A stretch of DNA of 15,884 nucleotides from Candidatus Peregrinibacteria bacterium CG10_big_fil_rev_8_21_14_0_10_49_16 (GCA_002772605.1 PFDS01000003.1:1-15884), one strand, 5' to 3'. Counted from the stretch's first letter, positions 1-6,283 are shown. A program made the numbers and translations. The notes: generated from the letters alone by a model not told the origin.

Positions 1-632
1 CAAGTGAGGGGCAGAAAATGAGTAAAAGTCTGGGAAACGTTGTCGTGCCACAAGAGGTGATTGAGAAGTACGGTGTGGATCCGCTGAGGTTTTACCTATC
101 ACATGAAGTTCCTCTAGGGCGTGATGGGGATTTTTCGTGGGAACGTTTTGGCAAACTCTATGATGCGAAGCTCAGGAATGATATTGGGAATTTACTGAAT
201 CGGGTGTTGATACTGCTACACAAGGAAGGTGGAGTGGTAGGGGATGTTGGGAAACCAGGTTTTATAAGTGCGAAGTTTGATGTCTACAGAGAGGCGATGG
301 ATAACTTTGATTTCAGTGCAGCACTTCAGGAAGCAGTGCAGATTGCTGTCGATAGTAACCGCTACGTTGATGAGCAGAAGCCATGGAAGTTGAAAGGTGA
401 GAAGAAAATCGGTGTATTGTCGCAACTTGCGGAGGCGTTAAGACACGTATCTCTGGCTTTGTTACCATTCATGCCGGAAACGACACAACGGATTTCCAGG
501 CAGTTGAATGTGCCCTATGCGGATAGGATGTTGGAAAAAGACTTTGTGATTGGAACTTTAAAGGAATGGGGGGCATGTCCTGACTGGAAAACCGTCGGAA
601 AGCCGGAAATTCTCTTTCCGGAGGTGGAATAG
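1..632 (+). CDS. metG: Methionyl-tRNA synthetase, C-terminal part (5' end outside window)
   Basis: Cytoplasmic class I aminoacyl-tRNA synthetase that charges tRNA-Met. The frame is open from the left edge (first full codon at base 3), so the catalytic N-terminal half lies outside. The visible part starts with the intact KMSKS loop (QKMSKSLGN), then VDPLRFYLSHEVPLGRDGDF, which closes the catalytic core, then the helical anticodon-binding domain with the family motif DEQKPWKLKG. It ends with TAG at 630-632 directly after the anticodon-binding domain, so there is no C-terminal EMAPII-type tRNA-binding domain; this matches the short form of MetG. Together with fmt (1360-2235) it covers two steps of initiator-tRNA production. 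The family call is firm; the start cannot be judged. Confidence 0.96.
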   Translation, partial: SEGQKMSKSLGNVVVPQEVIEKYGVDPLRFYLSHEVPLGRDGDFSWERFGKLYDAKLRNDIGNLLNRVLILLHKEGGVVGDVGKPGFISAKFDVYREAMDNFDFSAALQEAVQIAVDSNRYVDEQKPWKLKGEKKIGVLSQLAEALRHVSLALLPFMPETTQRISRQLNVPYADRMLEKDFVIGTLKEWGACPDWKTVGKPEILFPEVE

Positions 633-650
633 AGTAATTTTGGTGAGCTA

Positions 651-678
651 TTGACAGAATAAAAATTGTAAGTATACT
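651..678 (+). promoter_or_regulatory. Near-consensus sigma70-type promoter
   Basis: TTGACA (651-656) is separated by 16 bases from TATACT (673-678): a perfect -35, a one-mismatch -10 and a near-optimal spacer. The spacer and flanks are AT-rich. The predicted transcript starts near 685. It faces the structured RNA at 686-870 and then the PUR-domain gene, and it lies only 18 bases after the metG stop, so this region has its own transcription start. It is the best promoter I see in the window. Confidence 0.75.
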
Positions 679-685
679 TTCTAAA

Positions 686-870
686 GTTTGTTCCCTTTAG
701 ACCTCTTTGGGGGGAAATTGTGGATCAACTATTGATACCGCCGGCTATCGGCGCCGGTATGGTATGAAACCAAGGAGTCTGCAGCGCACAGTCAGGGATA
801 CCGCCGCGAAGAGCGGCACCCCATGCGGCAATTCGCCGCAACCTGACACCGCCTGCAGGCTCCTCTCCTT
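686..870 (+). ncRNA. Unidentified structured RNA or structured 5' leader
   Basis: No convincing gene lies between 633 and 1011. Behind the promoter is a nested set of helices. An outer 12-bp stem pairs AGGAGUCUGCAG (773-784) with CUGCAGGCUCCU (853-864), with one U-G pair. An internal loop follows, then a 6-bp stem, GUCAGG (791-796) with CCUGAC (842-847). Inside are two hairpins: GCCGC/GCGGC (803-807/813-817) and UGCGGC/GCCGCA (824-829/835-840). A further 5' hairpin pairs AUACC+GCCG (735-743) with CGGC (749-752) and GGUAU (756-760). I see no terminator after 870, so it may be a free RNA processed from the leader or a cis-acting leader of the PUR gene. It does not match the T-box, SRP, 6S, tmRNA or RNase P motifs I know. 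Strand is inferred from the promoter. Confidence 0.5.
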
Positions 871-1011
871 ATTTTGAATAAACATTGCATTTATGGTCTT
901 ATACTTTTAATATCTCTACGCTTTCGTCGTCGAAACGAATCACAGGAAGTGTTTGACTGTGAGGGTACAGGAGATGCGCGAAGCGATTGTATTTCTTTTC
1001 CAAATATCCCT

Positions 1012-1308
1012 ATGTTTGATCCTATGGCAGATTTGCAAGACGGTGCCGGTGGCGATGTGGTTGCAGACAGTGCTTCTGCGTCACGCGGACGATCCGGTGG
1101 CGGACGTTCGTTTGCACAGGATGTGCATTCGGTGACGATCCATGCACGTCAGCGTACGTTTTACATTGATCTGAAAGAGTCCGGGAACGGAAAGTTCTTC
1201 AAGATCTCCGAGAAGTCTCGTGGGGGGCAGAAGACAACCATCATGTTTGACGTCGAAGATCTTGATAAGTTTATCGAAGCATTGCAGGAAATGAGACAGC
1301 ACGTCTAA
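1012..1308 (+). CDS. Small PUR-domain nucleic-acid-binding protein
   Basis: A 98-residue protein. The C-terminal half (about residues 40-97) has the beta-strand/helix pattern of one bacterial PUR repeat (PUR-alpha/DUF3276-like): TFYIDLKESGNGKFFKISE, a basic loop (KSRGGQK), TTIMFDVEDLDKF, then an amphipathic helix. The N-terminal 35 residues are low-complexity, rich in Gly, Ser and Ala with an arginine patch (RGRSGGGRS), as in flexible nucleic-acid-binding tails. PUR proteins bind single-stranded DNA or RNA, often as dimers; a role here is inferred. The start is uncertain: the frame is open back to TTG at 874, but residues upstream of 1012 look non-domain-like, and ATG 1012 or ATG 1024 are the best starts. 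Neither has a clear Shine-Dalgarno. TAA at 1306-1308 is followed by a strong terminator. Confidence 0.8.
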   Translation: MFDPMADLQDGAGGDVVADSASASRGRSGGGRSFAQDVHSVTIHARQRTFYIDLKESGNGKFFKISEKSRGGQKTTIMFDVEDLDKFIEALQEMRQHV

Positions 1309-1311
1309 TAG

Positions 1312-1353
1312 AAAAAACGTGTCACACTGAGATTGTTATGTGGCACGTTTTTT
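1312..1353. terminator. Bidirectional intrinsic terminator between the PUR gene and fmt
   Basis: A-tract (1312-1317), stem CGTGTCAC (1318-1325), 14-base loop, stem GTGGCACG (1340-1347; one G-T pair), then six T (1348-1353). The flanking A6 and T6 make it work on both strands, so it can end the PUR transcript from the left and the fmt transcript from the right. It fills nearly all of the 51-bp gap between the two convergent stop codons. Confidence 0.9.
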
Positions 1354-1359
1354 AGTATT

Positions 1360-2235
1360 TTAAAGGTATCCTTGTGCCCATGCTGTACCTGTCATGGGTT
1401 TTTTCCCAGGTGGTTGAATCTGGAGGAGGTAGAGAATGGTATTGTCTTTACAAGTAATGGCCAGTGAATCGGATGTCTCCACGAGTGCGGTGTTCAGCAG
1501 CTTGATTGATTGGTTGTGTACTATGCATGTCACACCGGGCCAGGGCACAAGTGCACGCACTCTGCGATCAATCTCTTCGGCGTTCATCGTTGCAGTGTCA
1601 ACAACGCCGTCCTCTCGCGTGAGTTTGTGGCACTCTGTTACCAACAATACATCTTGCTTTCTCGGCGTCAGTGGTTGCTTGAGGGTTTCTCTGAGAAGAG
1701 TGGCTCCCATGTCTGCAAGTTTGTCATGGAGTGAGACTGCTGTTTCTCGCGGGTCGATGGGAATGGATTTCTGACTGAGAATCGGACCGGTATCGAGACC
1801 TTTTTCCATACGTTGAATGGTAACTCCGCCTTCCTTATCTCCGTAGAGAATGGTGTGTTGAATGGGGGATGCGCCTCTCCATCGGGGCAGAAGGGAAGCA
1901 TGGATATTCACTGGTGCAATGGTAGGAATGTCGAGAATGTGCTGCGGGAGAATTTGTCCGTATGCAACGACGATGAGGAAGTCCGGTTGTACGTTACGGA
2001 TATGCTGAGTCACTGTAACGTCTCTGCGTATACTTTCCGGTTTTTGTGTTGGTATGTTCTGGGCGTTTGCCAGTTGTGCGATGGGGGACGGTGTGATGCG
2101 TTGTGCCCGTCCTTGTTTGCGATCTGGTTGTGTGATGACGAGTTGTACAGAGAAATGTTTATCGTTGATCAGTGCCGTGAGTGTTGGCAACGCGAATGTT
2201 GGCGTCCCGCAGAAAACAACGGAAAATGTTTGCAT
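1360..2235 (-). CDS. fmt: Methionyl-tRNA formyltransferase
   Basis: Formylates Met-tRNAi using 10-formyl-tetrahydrofolate, so this organism should initiate with formyl-methionine. From ATG 2235 the protein has 291 residues. It shows the N-terminal nucleotide-fold start SVVFCGTPTFA, the formyl-transfer motif VNIHASLLPRWRGASPIQ with catalytic Asn and His, the downstream Asp in EKGLDTGPI, and a C-terminal domain (VDTATMNAEEIDRRVRAL, then WPGV). Two starts are possible. GTG 2253 adds six residues and has a GGAGA ribosome-binding site 11 bases upstream. ATG 2235 fits the usual length before FxGTP and has a -10-like TACACT nine bases upstream. I prefer 2235 moderately. It is divergent from the phosphoesterase gene at 2358 and convergent with the PUR gene. 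Confidence 0.96.
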   Translation of the reverse strand: MQTFSVVFCGTPTFALPTLTALINDKHFSVQLVITQPDRKQGRAQRITPSPIAQLANAQNIPTQKPESIRRDVTVTQHIRNVQPDFLIVVAYGQILPQHILDIPTIAPVNIHASLLPRWRGASPIQHTILYGDKEGGVTIQRMEKGLDTGPILSQKSIPIDPRETAVSLHDKLADMGATLLRETLKQPLTPRKQDVLLVTECHKLTREDGVVDTATMNAEEIDRRVRALVPWPGVTCIVHNQSIKLLNTALVETSDSLAITCKDNTILYLLQIQPPGKKPMTGTAWAQGYL

Positions 2236-2244
2236 GATGTTGGT

Positions 2245-2250
2245 AGTGTA
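2245..2250 (-). promoter_or_regulatory. -10-like hexamer for fmt (possible leaderless start)
   Basis: On the minus strand TACACT ends nine bases before ATG 2235, so transcription would begin at or very near that codon. No convincing -35 is seen. The hexamer lies just downstream of the alternative GTG start at 2253, so if this promoter is used GTG 2253 cannot be the start. Confidence 0.3.
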
Positions 2251-2264
2251 CACCGTTCGTTCTT

Positions 2265-2269
2265 TCTCC
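2265..2269 (-). promoter_or_regulatory. Possible ribosome binding site for the alternative fmt GTG start
   Basis: GGAGA on the minus strand lies 11 bases upstream of GTG 2253. It is one of few purine-rich Shine-Dalgarno-like sites in the window, and it is the only argument for the longer Fmt form. Confidence 0.35.
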
Positions 2270-2283
2270 GATCACATACTCAC

Positions 2284-2314
2284 ACATGAGTTACCTCGGA
2301 CAGCAACATGAGTT
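2284..2314. repeat. Direct repeat of ACATGAGTT in the divergent fmt/nrnA promoter region
   Basis: ACATGAGTT occurs at 2284-2292 and at 2306-2314, exactly 22 bases apart, close to two helical turns. The copies lie in the 100-bp region between divergent genes, so they could bind a dimeric regulator on one DNA face. No regulator gene is adjacent. This is a pattern only. Confidence 0.4.
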
Positions 2315-2340
2315 CTGTGTGCAGACACGTTGTTGAGACG

Positions 2341-2363
2341 TATCATGTATTCTTTTCATGATA
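2341..2363. repeat. Inverted repeat around the nrnA start codon
   Basis: TATCATG (2341-2347) and CATGATA (2357-2363) are perfect 7-base inverted repeats with a 9-base spacer. The right arm contains the ATG of the phosphoesterase gene (2358-2360). It could be an operator or a start-masking hairpin; TATCAT is also a possible -10 ending 11 bases before the start codon. Confidence 0.4.
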
Positions 2364-3416
2364 CTTGAACAGCGCAAAGTTCTGCAGGCTCTTACCCTCC
2401 TGAAACAAGGAGAACGCATCGTGTGTATCTGTCACCGTAATCCTGATGGTGATGCCATTGGTTCCCTTCTCGGACTGGGTTCATTGCTTCGAAAGGAATT
2501 TCCGGAAAAAGAGATTATACTTTCTTGTGCGGATTCTGTTCCGGAGTCATTCTGTTTTCTTTCGTCATCACTGCACGTACAACAGTCACTCACTCTCACA
2601 CCGAAGGATATCATTGTATTTCTTGATTGTGCTGAGCCAAAGTTAACGGGATTAGTTGAGTCGCATCCGCAATGTTTTGATCAGTCCCAGGATGTCATCA
2701 ATATCGATCACCATATTTCAAATACTCGTTTTGGTACTGTGAATATTGTAGTTGAAGAATCTGCCTCTACATGTGAAATTGTCTTTGCATTGGCTGCAGA
2801 GTGGGGCTGGTCATTCACGAGTGATATCGCAACGAGTTTACTTACAGGTGTGTACACAGATACAGGTGGCTTGCTTCATAGTAATACAACCGCGAATGTG
2901 TACCGTACGGTGTCTGCATTGCTCCGATACGGTGCGCGACATCAGTTGCTTGTCACGTCTATTTTCCGTACGGCGAATATATCCATGCTGAAGTTATGGG
3001 GAAGGGTGTTGGAGAAGGTGACTGTAACGGATGAAGGCGCAGCCATTTCTGCAGTGACAGAAGGAGATTTTCGTGCAACCGGTGCAGAGCATGGAGATCT
3101 TGCCGGTGCTATTGACTATGTCAATGCTGTGCCAGGCATGCGTTTTTCTCTCATTCTTTCTGAACGTGACGGGAAGGTAAAAGGATCGCTTCGTACCTTG
3201 CGTGATGATGTGGACGTGAGTGCAATGGCTGGTCGTTTTCATGGTGGAGGACACAAGAAAGCAGCTGGTTTTGCAATTGATGGCCGTCTGCAACCAGAGG
3301 TACGGTGGAAAGTTGTTGCTGAAGATCAGGTTCTCTCCTCTTCCGGTGGTGCTTCTACTTCAGGTATGGATTCTTCAGATTGTGCAACGTCTTCGGATGC
3401 AGGCAGTTCTTCCTGA
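2358..3416 (+). CDS. nrnA: DHH/DHHA1-family phosphoesterase, NrnA-like (oligoribonuclease / pAp phosphatase)
   Basis: A 352-residue cytoplasmic metal-dependent phosphoesterase that by family would degrade nanoRNA or cyclic-dinucleotide products (such as pApA) or remove phosphate from pAp. The DHH domain has motif I CHRNPDGDAIGS (25-36), motif II FLDCA (88-92), motif III INIDHHISNTRFG (114-126) and motif IV GVYTDTGGLLHSN (164-176). The DHHA1 substrate domain ends with GRFHGGGHKKAAGF (292-305). After about residue 320 the fold is complete, and the last about 27 residues are a Ser/Gly/Asp-rich tail that overlaps the 3' end of the convergent VirB4 gene by 91 bp. No Shine-Dalgarno precedes ATG 2358. 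The family is certain; the precise substrate is not. Confidence 0.94.
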   Translation: MILEQRKVLQALTLLKQGERIVCICHRNPDGDAIGSLLGLGSLLRKEFPEKEIILSCADSVPESFCFLSSSLHVQQSLTLTPKDIIVFLDCAEPKLTGLVESHPQCFDQSQDVINIDHHISNTRFGTVNIVVEESASTCEIVFALAAEWGWSFTSDIATSLLTGVYTDTGGLLHSNTTANVYRTVSALLRYGARHQLLVTSIFRTANISMLKLWGRVLEKVTVTDEGAAISAVTEGDFRATGAEHGDLAGAIDYVNAVPGMRFSLILSERDGKVKGSLRTLRDDVDVSAMAGRFHGGGHKKAAGFAIDGRLQPEVRWKVVAEDQVLSSSGGASTSGMDSSDCATSSDAGSSS

Positions 3417-5353
3417 ATGTCCGGCGTTGCCAGAGCGGCAGCTTCTTCTTCTTTCTTAGCTGCTTGTGCCGCCACTTCTTGTGGTTTTGTGGTGATGAGT
3501 GCTGTTTCTTCGGGGCCGGCAATCATCTGAATAGCAACATGCTTGTATCCTGCAAAAAGGATTCCTTGCCCTACGTCGCTATTCACCAACAGATATTTTT
3601 CTCCATCAGTGAGGTAGAAGAGTTTCTGCAAACTGTCGACTGTTGCAGGTGATTGTTTCATGAGAATCTGCAGTGATGAGTTCGTGATGATTGGTCGTCC
3701 GTATGGCGATTCTACGAAGTCATCCACGTCTTGAGTGATGGTGGTAATGCCGAGGTAGTACTTACGTGCACGTTTCACAATTCCGTAGAGGAATCGGGCG
3801 GAGTCTTCGTACTGCATCAGGTTCCATGCTTCGTCGATGACCAGAAGACGTTGTTTGAATTCGGATCGGATGCGGTTCCAGAGAAAATTAAGGGCGATGT
3901 AAATGGCGATAGGCCGCAGTTGTTCTTCAAGGTCACGAATCTGGAAGACGATCATCTTGTTGTCCAGTTCTACATTGGTCTCTTTATCAAAGAGACCTGC
4001 AAAACTTCCCTCCGTGTATTTTTGCAGTGTTTTTGCCATATCTTCCCCACCCTCTGTGGTCATGAGCACGTCCACAAGGTCATGCATGGTTGGTGGTGGG
4101 ATCTCTCCGGGGCTTTCCGTTTCAAAGGTAATGTTTCGCAGTGCATACGTGTCGAGGATTGCTTTGTCGAGAATTCCGTCTTCTGTGGGAGACAAGGTGC
4201 CGAGCATGAGTTTAAATAGACCATGCAAGTTAATGACAGATGCACGCAGTGTTTCTCCTGCTGCAGCTTCCTCTCCGCGAATTGCTTGTGGAAGATCGAA
4301 GGGATTGATGCGGAATGGGCTTTGGATAGATAGAGGAATGAAAGATCCACCAACTGCTTCGCATAAATTGGTGTACTCATTTTCCGGGTCAATGACGAGA
4401 ATCTCTATGCCTAGCATGAGGTAGCGCAACATTTCCATTTTTGCGGTGAACGATTTGCCGGCACCTGATGTTGCAAAGATGTTGGAATTCGCGTTTGGTA
4501 GCGTGAATCGATCGAAGATCACCAAGCTGTCATTGTGTCGGTTAATGCCATAGAGAATGCCTCGATCTTGCGTGAAGTCGCTGCTACTGAAGGGAAAACT
4601 GGTTGATACCGATTCGGTATTCATGTTGCGGCCGATCTCTAACTCATCCAAACAGAGAGGGAGTGTACTTGTCCAGCCATGTTCCATCTGGAACATGGCT
4701 GGTTTTGTGAGCACAAGTTTGCCACCGAGGATGGATTCAATATCGGTTTGTAGTTTTTTCAGGTGCAGTTCATCTTCTGCGTAGATGGTCACGTACATCC
4801 CAAATTGGAAAAGTTTTTCCTGTCCGCGTGCCAGAAGATCACGCAGTTCTTCAGCATCTTGCAGCGCTGCCTCCAGTGTTGGATCACGGACAATACCGCG
4901 TTGTTCCAACATGCGAATAGAAGAGCGGATTTCTGTTACTTTCTTTCGGAGCATGCGCATGATTGCTTTGTTGTCGCTTGGATAGATAAAGTGGGCCATT
5001 TCGAATTTTGCGTCGAAATTGACCAGTTGGGAGAGCCAGTTTGGGTAGATGAAGTTTGGCCAGTTGTAGACGTAGAATGTGCGTACATACTCGTCATTCA
5101 GGATGATGCTTTTTGTGTTCACTTTCATTGCGGCTGGTGCAATGAGATCCAGCATTTTCTGGATGCCTTCATCGTAGTGTTTCAATGCTTCCTTCTCTTC
5201 TTTGGTGAGTGGAGCCTCTCCTTCTTGTGCTTTGCCGCTTGTTTTGGCTTCCAGACCGAGAAGTCCATCAAGGAGGGAGCTTTTTTGTTGTGCTTTTTGC
5301 TCAGGGGCCGGGATTGATTTTTGTGGAGGTGGCGTTTCTGGTTTTTTGGCCAT
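3326..5353 (-). CDS. VirB4/TraC-type AAA+ ATPase (type IV secretion-like)
   Basis: A 675-residue hexameric-type secretion ATPase homologue. Residues 1-60 are Pro/Lys/Glu/Gln-rich and disordered-looking. Residues 75-280 form the VirB4 N-terminal region (YVRTFYVYNWP, FPFSSSDFTQDRGILYGIN). The RecA-like domain has Walker A FATSGAGKSFTAK (K300), DPENEY (322-327), Walker B LLVIDEAW (503-510) and a downstream ITTITQDVDDF motif (536-546), as in TraC/VirB4. The tail (about 625-675) is Ala/Glu/Pro-rich. No VirB6, VirB8-VirB10, relaxase or coupling protein lies nearby, so it is not in a visible conjugation operon. The upstream lipoprotein gene is 43 bp away on the same strand and is probably cotranscribed. 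Known roles are secretion, pilus or DNA transfer at the membrane; here the function is open. Confidence 0.92.
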   Translation of the reverse strand: MAKKPETPPPQKSIPAPEQKAQQKSSLLDGLLGLEAKTSGKAQEGEAPLTKEEKEALKHYDEGIQKMLDLIAPAAMKVNTKSIILNDEYVRTFYVYNWPNFIYPNWLSQLVNFDAKFEMAHFIYPSDNKAIMRMLRKKVTEIRSSIRMLEQRGIVRDPTLEAALQDAEELRDLLARGQEKLFQFGMYVTIYAEDELHLKKLQTDIESILGGKLVLTKPAMFQMEHGWTSTLPLCLDELEIGRNMNTESVSTSFPFSSSDFTQDRGILYGINRHNDSLVIFDRFTLPNANSNIFATSGAGKSFTAKMEMLRYLMLGIEILVIDPENEYTNLCEAVGGSFIPLSIQSPFRINPFDLPQAIRGEEAAAGETLRASVINLHGLFKLMLGTLSPTEDGILDKAILDTYALRNITFETESPGEIPPPTMHDLVDVLMTTEGGEDMAKTLQKYTEGSFAGLFDKETNVELDNKMIVFQIRDLEEQLRPIAIYIALNFLWNRIRSEFKQRLLVIDEAWNLMQYEDSARFLYGIVKRARKYYLGITTITQDVDDFVESPYGRPIITNSSLQILMKQSPATVDSLQKLFYLTDGEKYLLVNSDVGQGILFAGYKHVAIQMIAGPEETALITTKPQEVAAQAAKKEEEAAALATPDIQEELPASEDVAQSEESIPEVEAPPEEERT
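4673..4706. repeat. Perfect 13-bp inverted repeat inside the VirB4-type gene
   Basis: CCAGCCATGTTCC (4673-4685), loop ATCT, then GGAACATGGCTGG (4690-4702), followed on the plus strand by TTTT (4703-4706). It is a perfect hairpin in coding sequence for VirB4 residues about 217-227 (KPAMFQMEHGW). On the plus strand, antisense to the gene, it resembles a short-U-tract terminator; on the minus strand no T-run follows. Confidence 0.75.
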
Positions 5354-5359
5354 ATTCTC

Positions 5360-5365
5360 ATTATT
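5360..5365 (-). promoter_or_regulatory. -10-like hexamer before the VirB4-type gene
   Basis: AATAAT on the minus strand ends six bases before ATG 5353, the same placement as other -10-like hexamers in this window. The AT-rich 43-bp gap to the upstream lipoprotein gene makes a chance match likely, and cotranscription remains the simpler model. Confidence 0.22.
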
Positions 5366-5396
5366 TTGCCAGAAAAACGGTTTTTTAGCAATTCTC

Positions 5397-6236
5397 CTAG
5401 AGATCAGAGAAGTCTAAAAGTCCATTTTTTGGCTTACCAAAGCTACTTCTTTTCCCCTTGCCCTCCTCGAATATTCCCAGTTCTTTCGTACCGGGAAGTT
5501 CGATGACTGTAATACCAGCAATGATAGCTTCTCTATTTTGAGAAATGGCTTCCAGACGCTCTGCAGCAAAAAAAAGCATGTCTTCTAGTGTGTCCGCTGT
5601 ACTCTTCGTCTGTTCTGCCTTTACCTCGAGTTCAGCGAGTTCAATGCGTATTCTCCTTATATCTGCCTGTTTGCTGCCGGCAGCTGAGAAATCTTGTGCA
5701 TCCATGAGTTTGTCGATTTCTTTCTCTATTTGGCTGCCCTGTTTCTTCTTCGAGCGTACTTCTGTAAAGAGGTATTCTTCTCGTGAACGTAGGCGTGCGA
5801 GAGCGCGCTGGGCTTCCTGTGCAGTAGCTTTTAGTGTTTCTGTGTATTGATTAAGAGCTCCAATGCGGTCTGCGCTAGCATTGAGAAGGTCGGTGATATT
5901 CATTTGTAACTGTCCTCCAAGCGTTTGCAGAAGGGCAAGGTCATCGTCGACAGATCTTTCTTCAGAAAGGTGGGTAGACAGTAGATCAACTGCTCGTAGA
6001 GCACCTTTGATTTGCTGTTTGTAGTGTTGGCTTGAATAGTTTGCAATATGTACGCCAAGGCTTGCTGTAGGACGCGGAAGATCGGGGCGGTTACGCAAAA
6101 TCTGTAGAATGTACTCTGAAAAAATAGTGGCGTTTTTCGCATTCTTAACGGATGGCATAGGTTGCTTATCTGAGCGTGAGCAGCCGCTCACGCAGAGTGC
6201 ACATGCGATAATGACGGAGAGATAACGATGGCGCAC
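5397..6236 (-). CDS. Coiled-coil lipoprotein, function unknown
   Basis: A 279-residue predicted lipoprotein. It has a short basic N-terminus (MRHR), a hydrophobic stretch and the lipobox VSGC with Cys19, so the mature protein should be anchored on the outer face of the cytoplasmic membrane. Residues about 70-250 are almost all helical and charged, with long Glu/Lys/Arg/Gln heptad-like stretches (for example 128-155 and 165-215), indicating an extended coiled coil. The C-terminus carries a Lys/Gly/Ser-rich linker and LLDFSDL. I recognise no family. The GTG start at 6236 gives a complete signal peptide. It is divergent from argS and lies 43 bp upstream of the VirB4-type gene, so it may be a partner of that ATPase. 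Confidence 0.85.
   Translation of the reverse strand: MRHRYLSVIIACALCVSGCSRSDKQPMPSVKNAKNATIFSEYILQILRNRPDLPRPTASLGVHIANYSSQHYKQQIKGALRAVDLLSTHLSEERSVDDDLALLQTLGGQLQMNITDLLNASADRIGALNQYTETLKATAQEAQRALARLRSREEYLFTEVRSKKKQGSQIEKEIDKLMDAQDFSAAGSKQADIRRIRIELAELEVKAEQTKSTADTLEDMLFFAAERLEAISQNREAIIAGITVIELPGTKELGIFEEGKGKRSSFGKPKNGLLDFSDL
5673..5684. repeat. 12-bp palindrome GCTGCCGGCAGC in the lipoprotein gene
   Basis: A perfect palindrome encoding part of SAAGSKQ. Its core CTGCCGGCAG is identical to the core of the 16-bp palindrome in the Mur ligase gene (12106-12121). This could be a degenerate copy of the same repeat or a chance match in GC-rich codons. Confidence 0.3.
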
Positions 6237-6242
6237 GAGGAG

Positions 6243-6248
6243 AGTGTA
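6243..6248 (-). promoter_or_regulatory. -10-like hexamer for the coiled-coil lipoprotein gene
   Basis: TACACT on the minus strand ends six bases before the GTG start at 6236. No Shine-Dalgarno is present; the plus-strand GAGGAG in this spot reads CTCCTC on the coding strand. This suggests a transcript with little or no leader. Confidence 0.33.
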
Positions 6249-6266
6249 CCGGGAATATCCTTCAAA

Positions 6267-6275
6267 TGGTATGCT
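6267..6275 (+). promoter_or_regulatory. Extended -10 promoter of argS (leaderless candidate)
   Basis: TGGTATGCT matches the extended -10 form TGnTATnnT. The hexamer TATGCT (6270-6275) ends eight bases before ATG 6284, so transcription would start at or within a few bases of the start codon. No Shine-Dalgarno lies upstream of ATG 6284. The upstream in-frame ATG 6266 lies before this hexamer and would not be transcribed from it. Confidence 0.45.
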
Positions 6276-6283
6276 TTAGCTCC

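Noticed and set aside
791..821. T-box-like string (AGGGATACCGCCGCG) in the structured RNA
   Set aside because: It lacks the UGGN core needed to bind the tRNA 3' end, no specifier stem is evident, and the gene downstream is not an amino-acid-related gene.
686..870. Assignment of the structured RNA to SRP RNA, 6S RNA, tmRNA or RNase P RNA
   Set aside because: I could not find the diagnostic sequences: no SRP GGAAG loop motif, no tmRNA tRNA-like ends, no RNase P GAGGAAAGUC-type core, and the branched fold is unlike the 6S rod.
4763..5317. Long plus-strand open frame (184 codons) antisense to the VirB4-type gene
   Set aside because: It has a Cys/Phe-rich composition typical of an antisense shadow, no recognisable domain, and overlaps a strongly supported gene.
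3326..6236. Integrative conjugative element around the VirB4-type gene
   Set aside because: No relaxase, coupling protein, integrase, attachment repeats or other transfer genes are present in the window.
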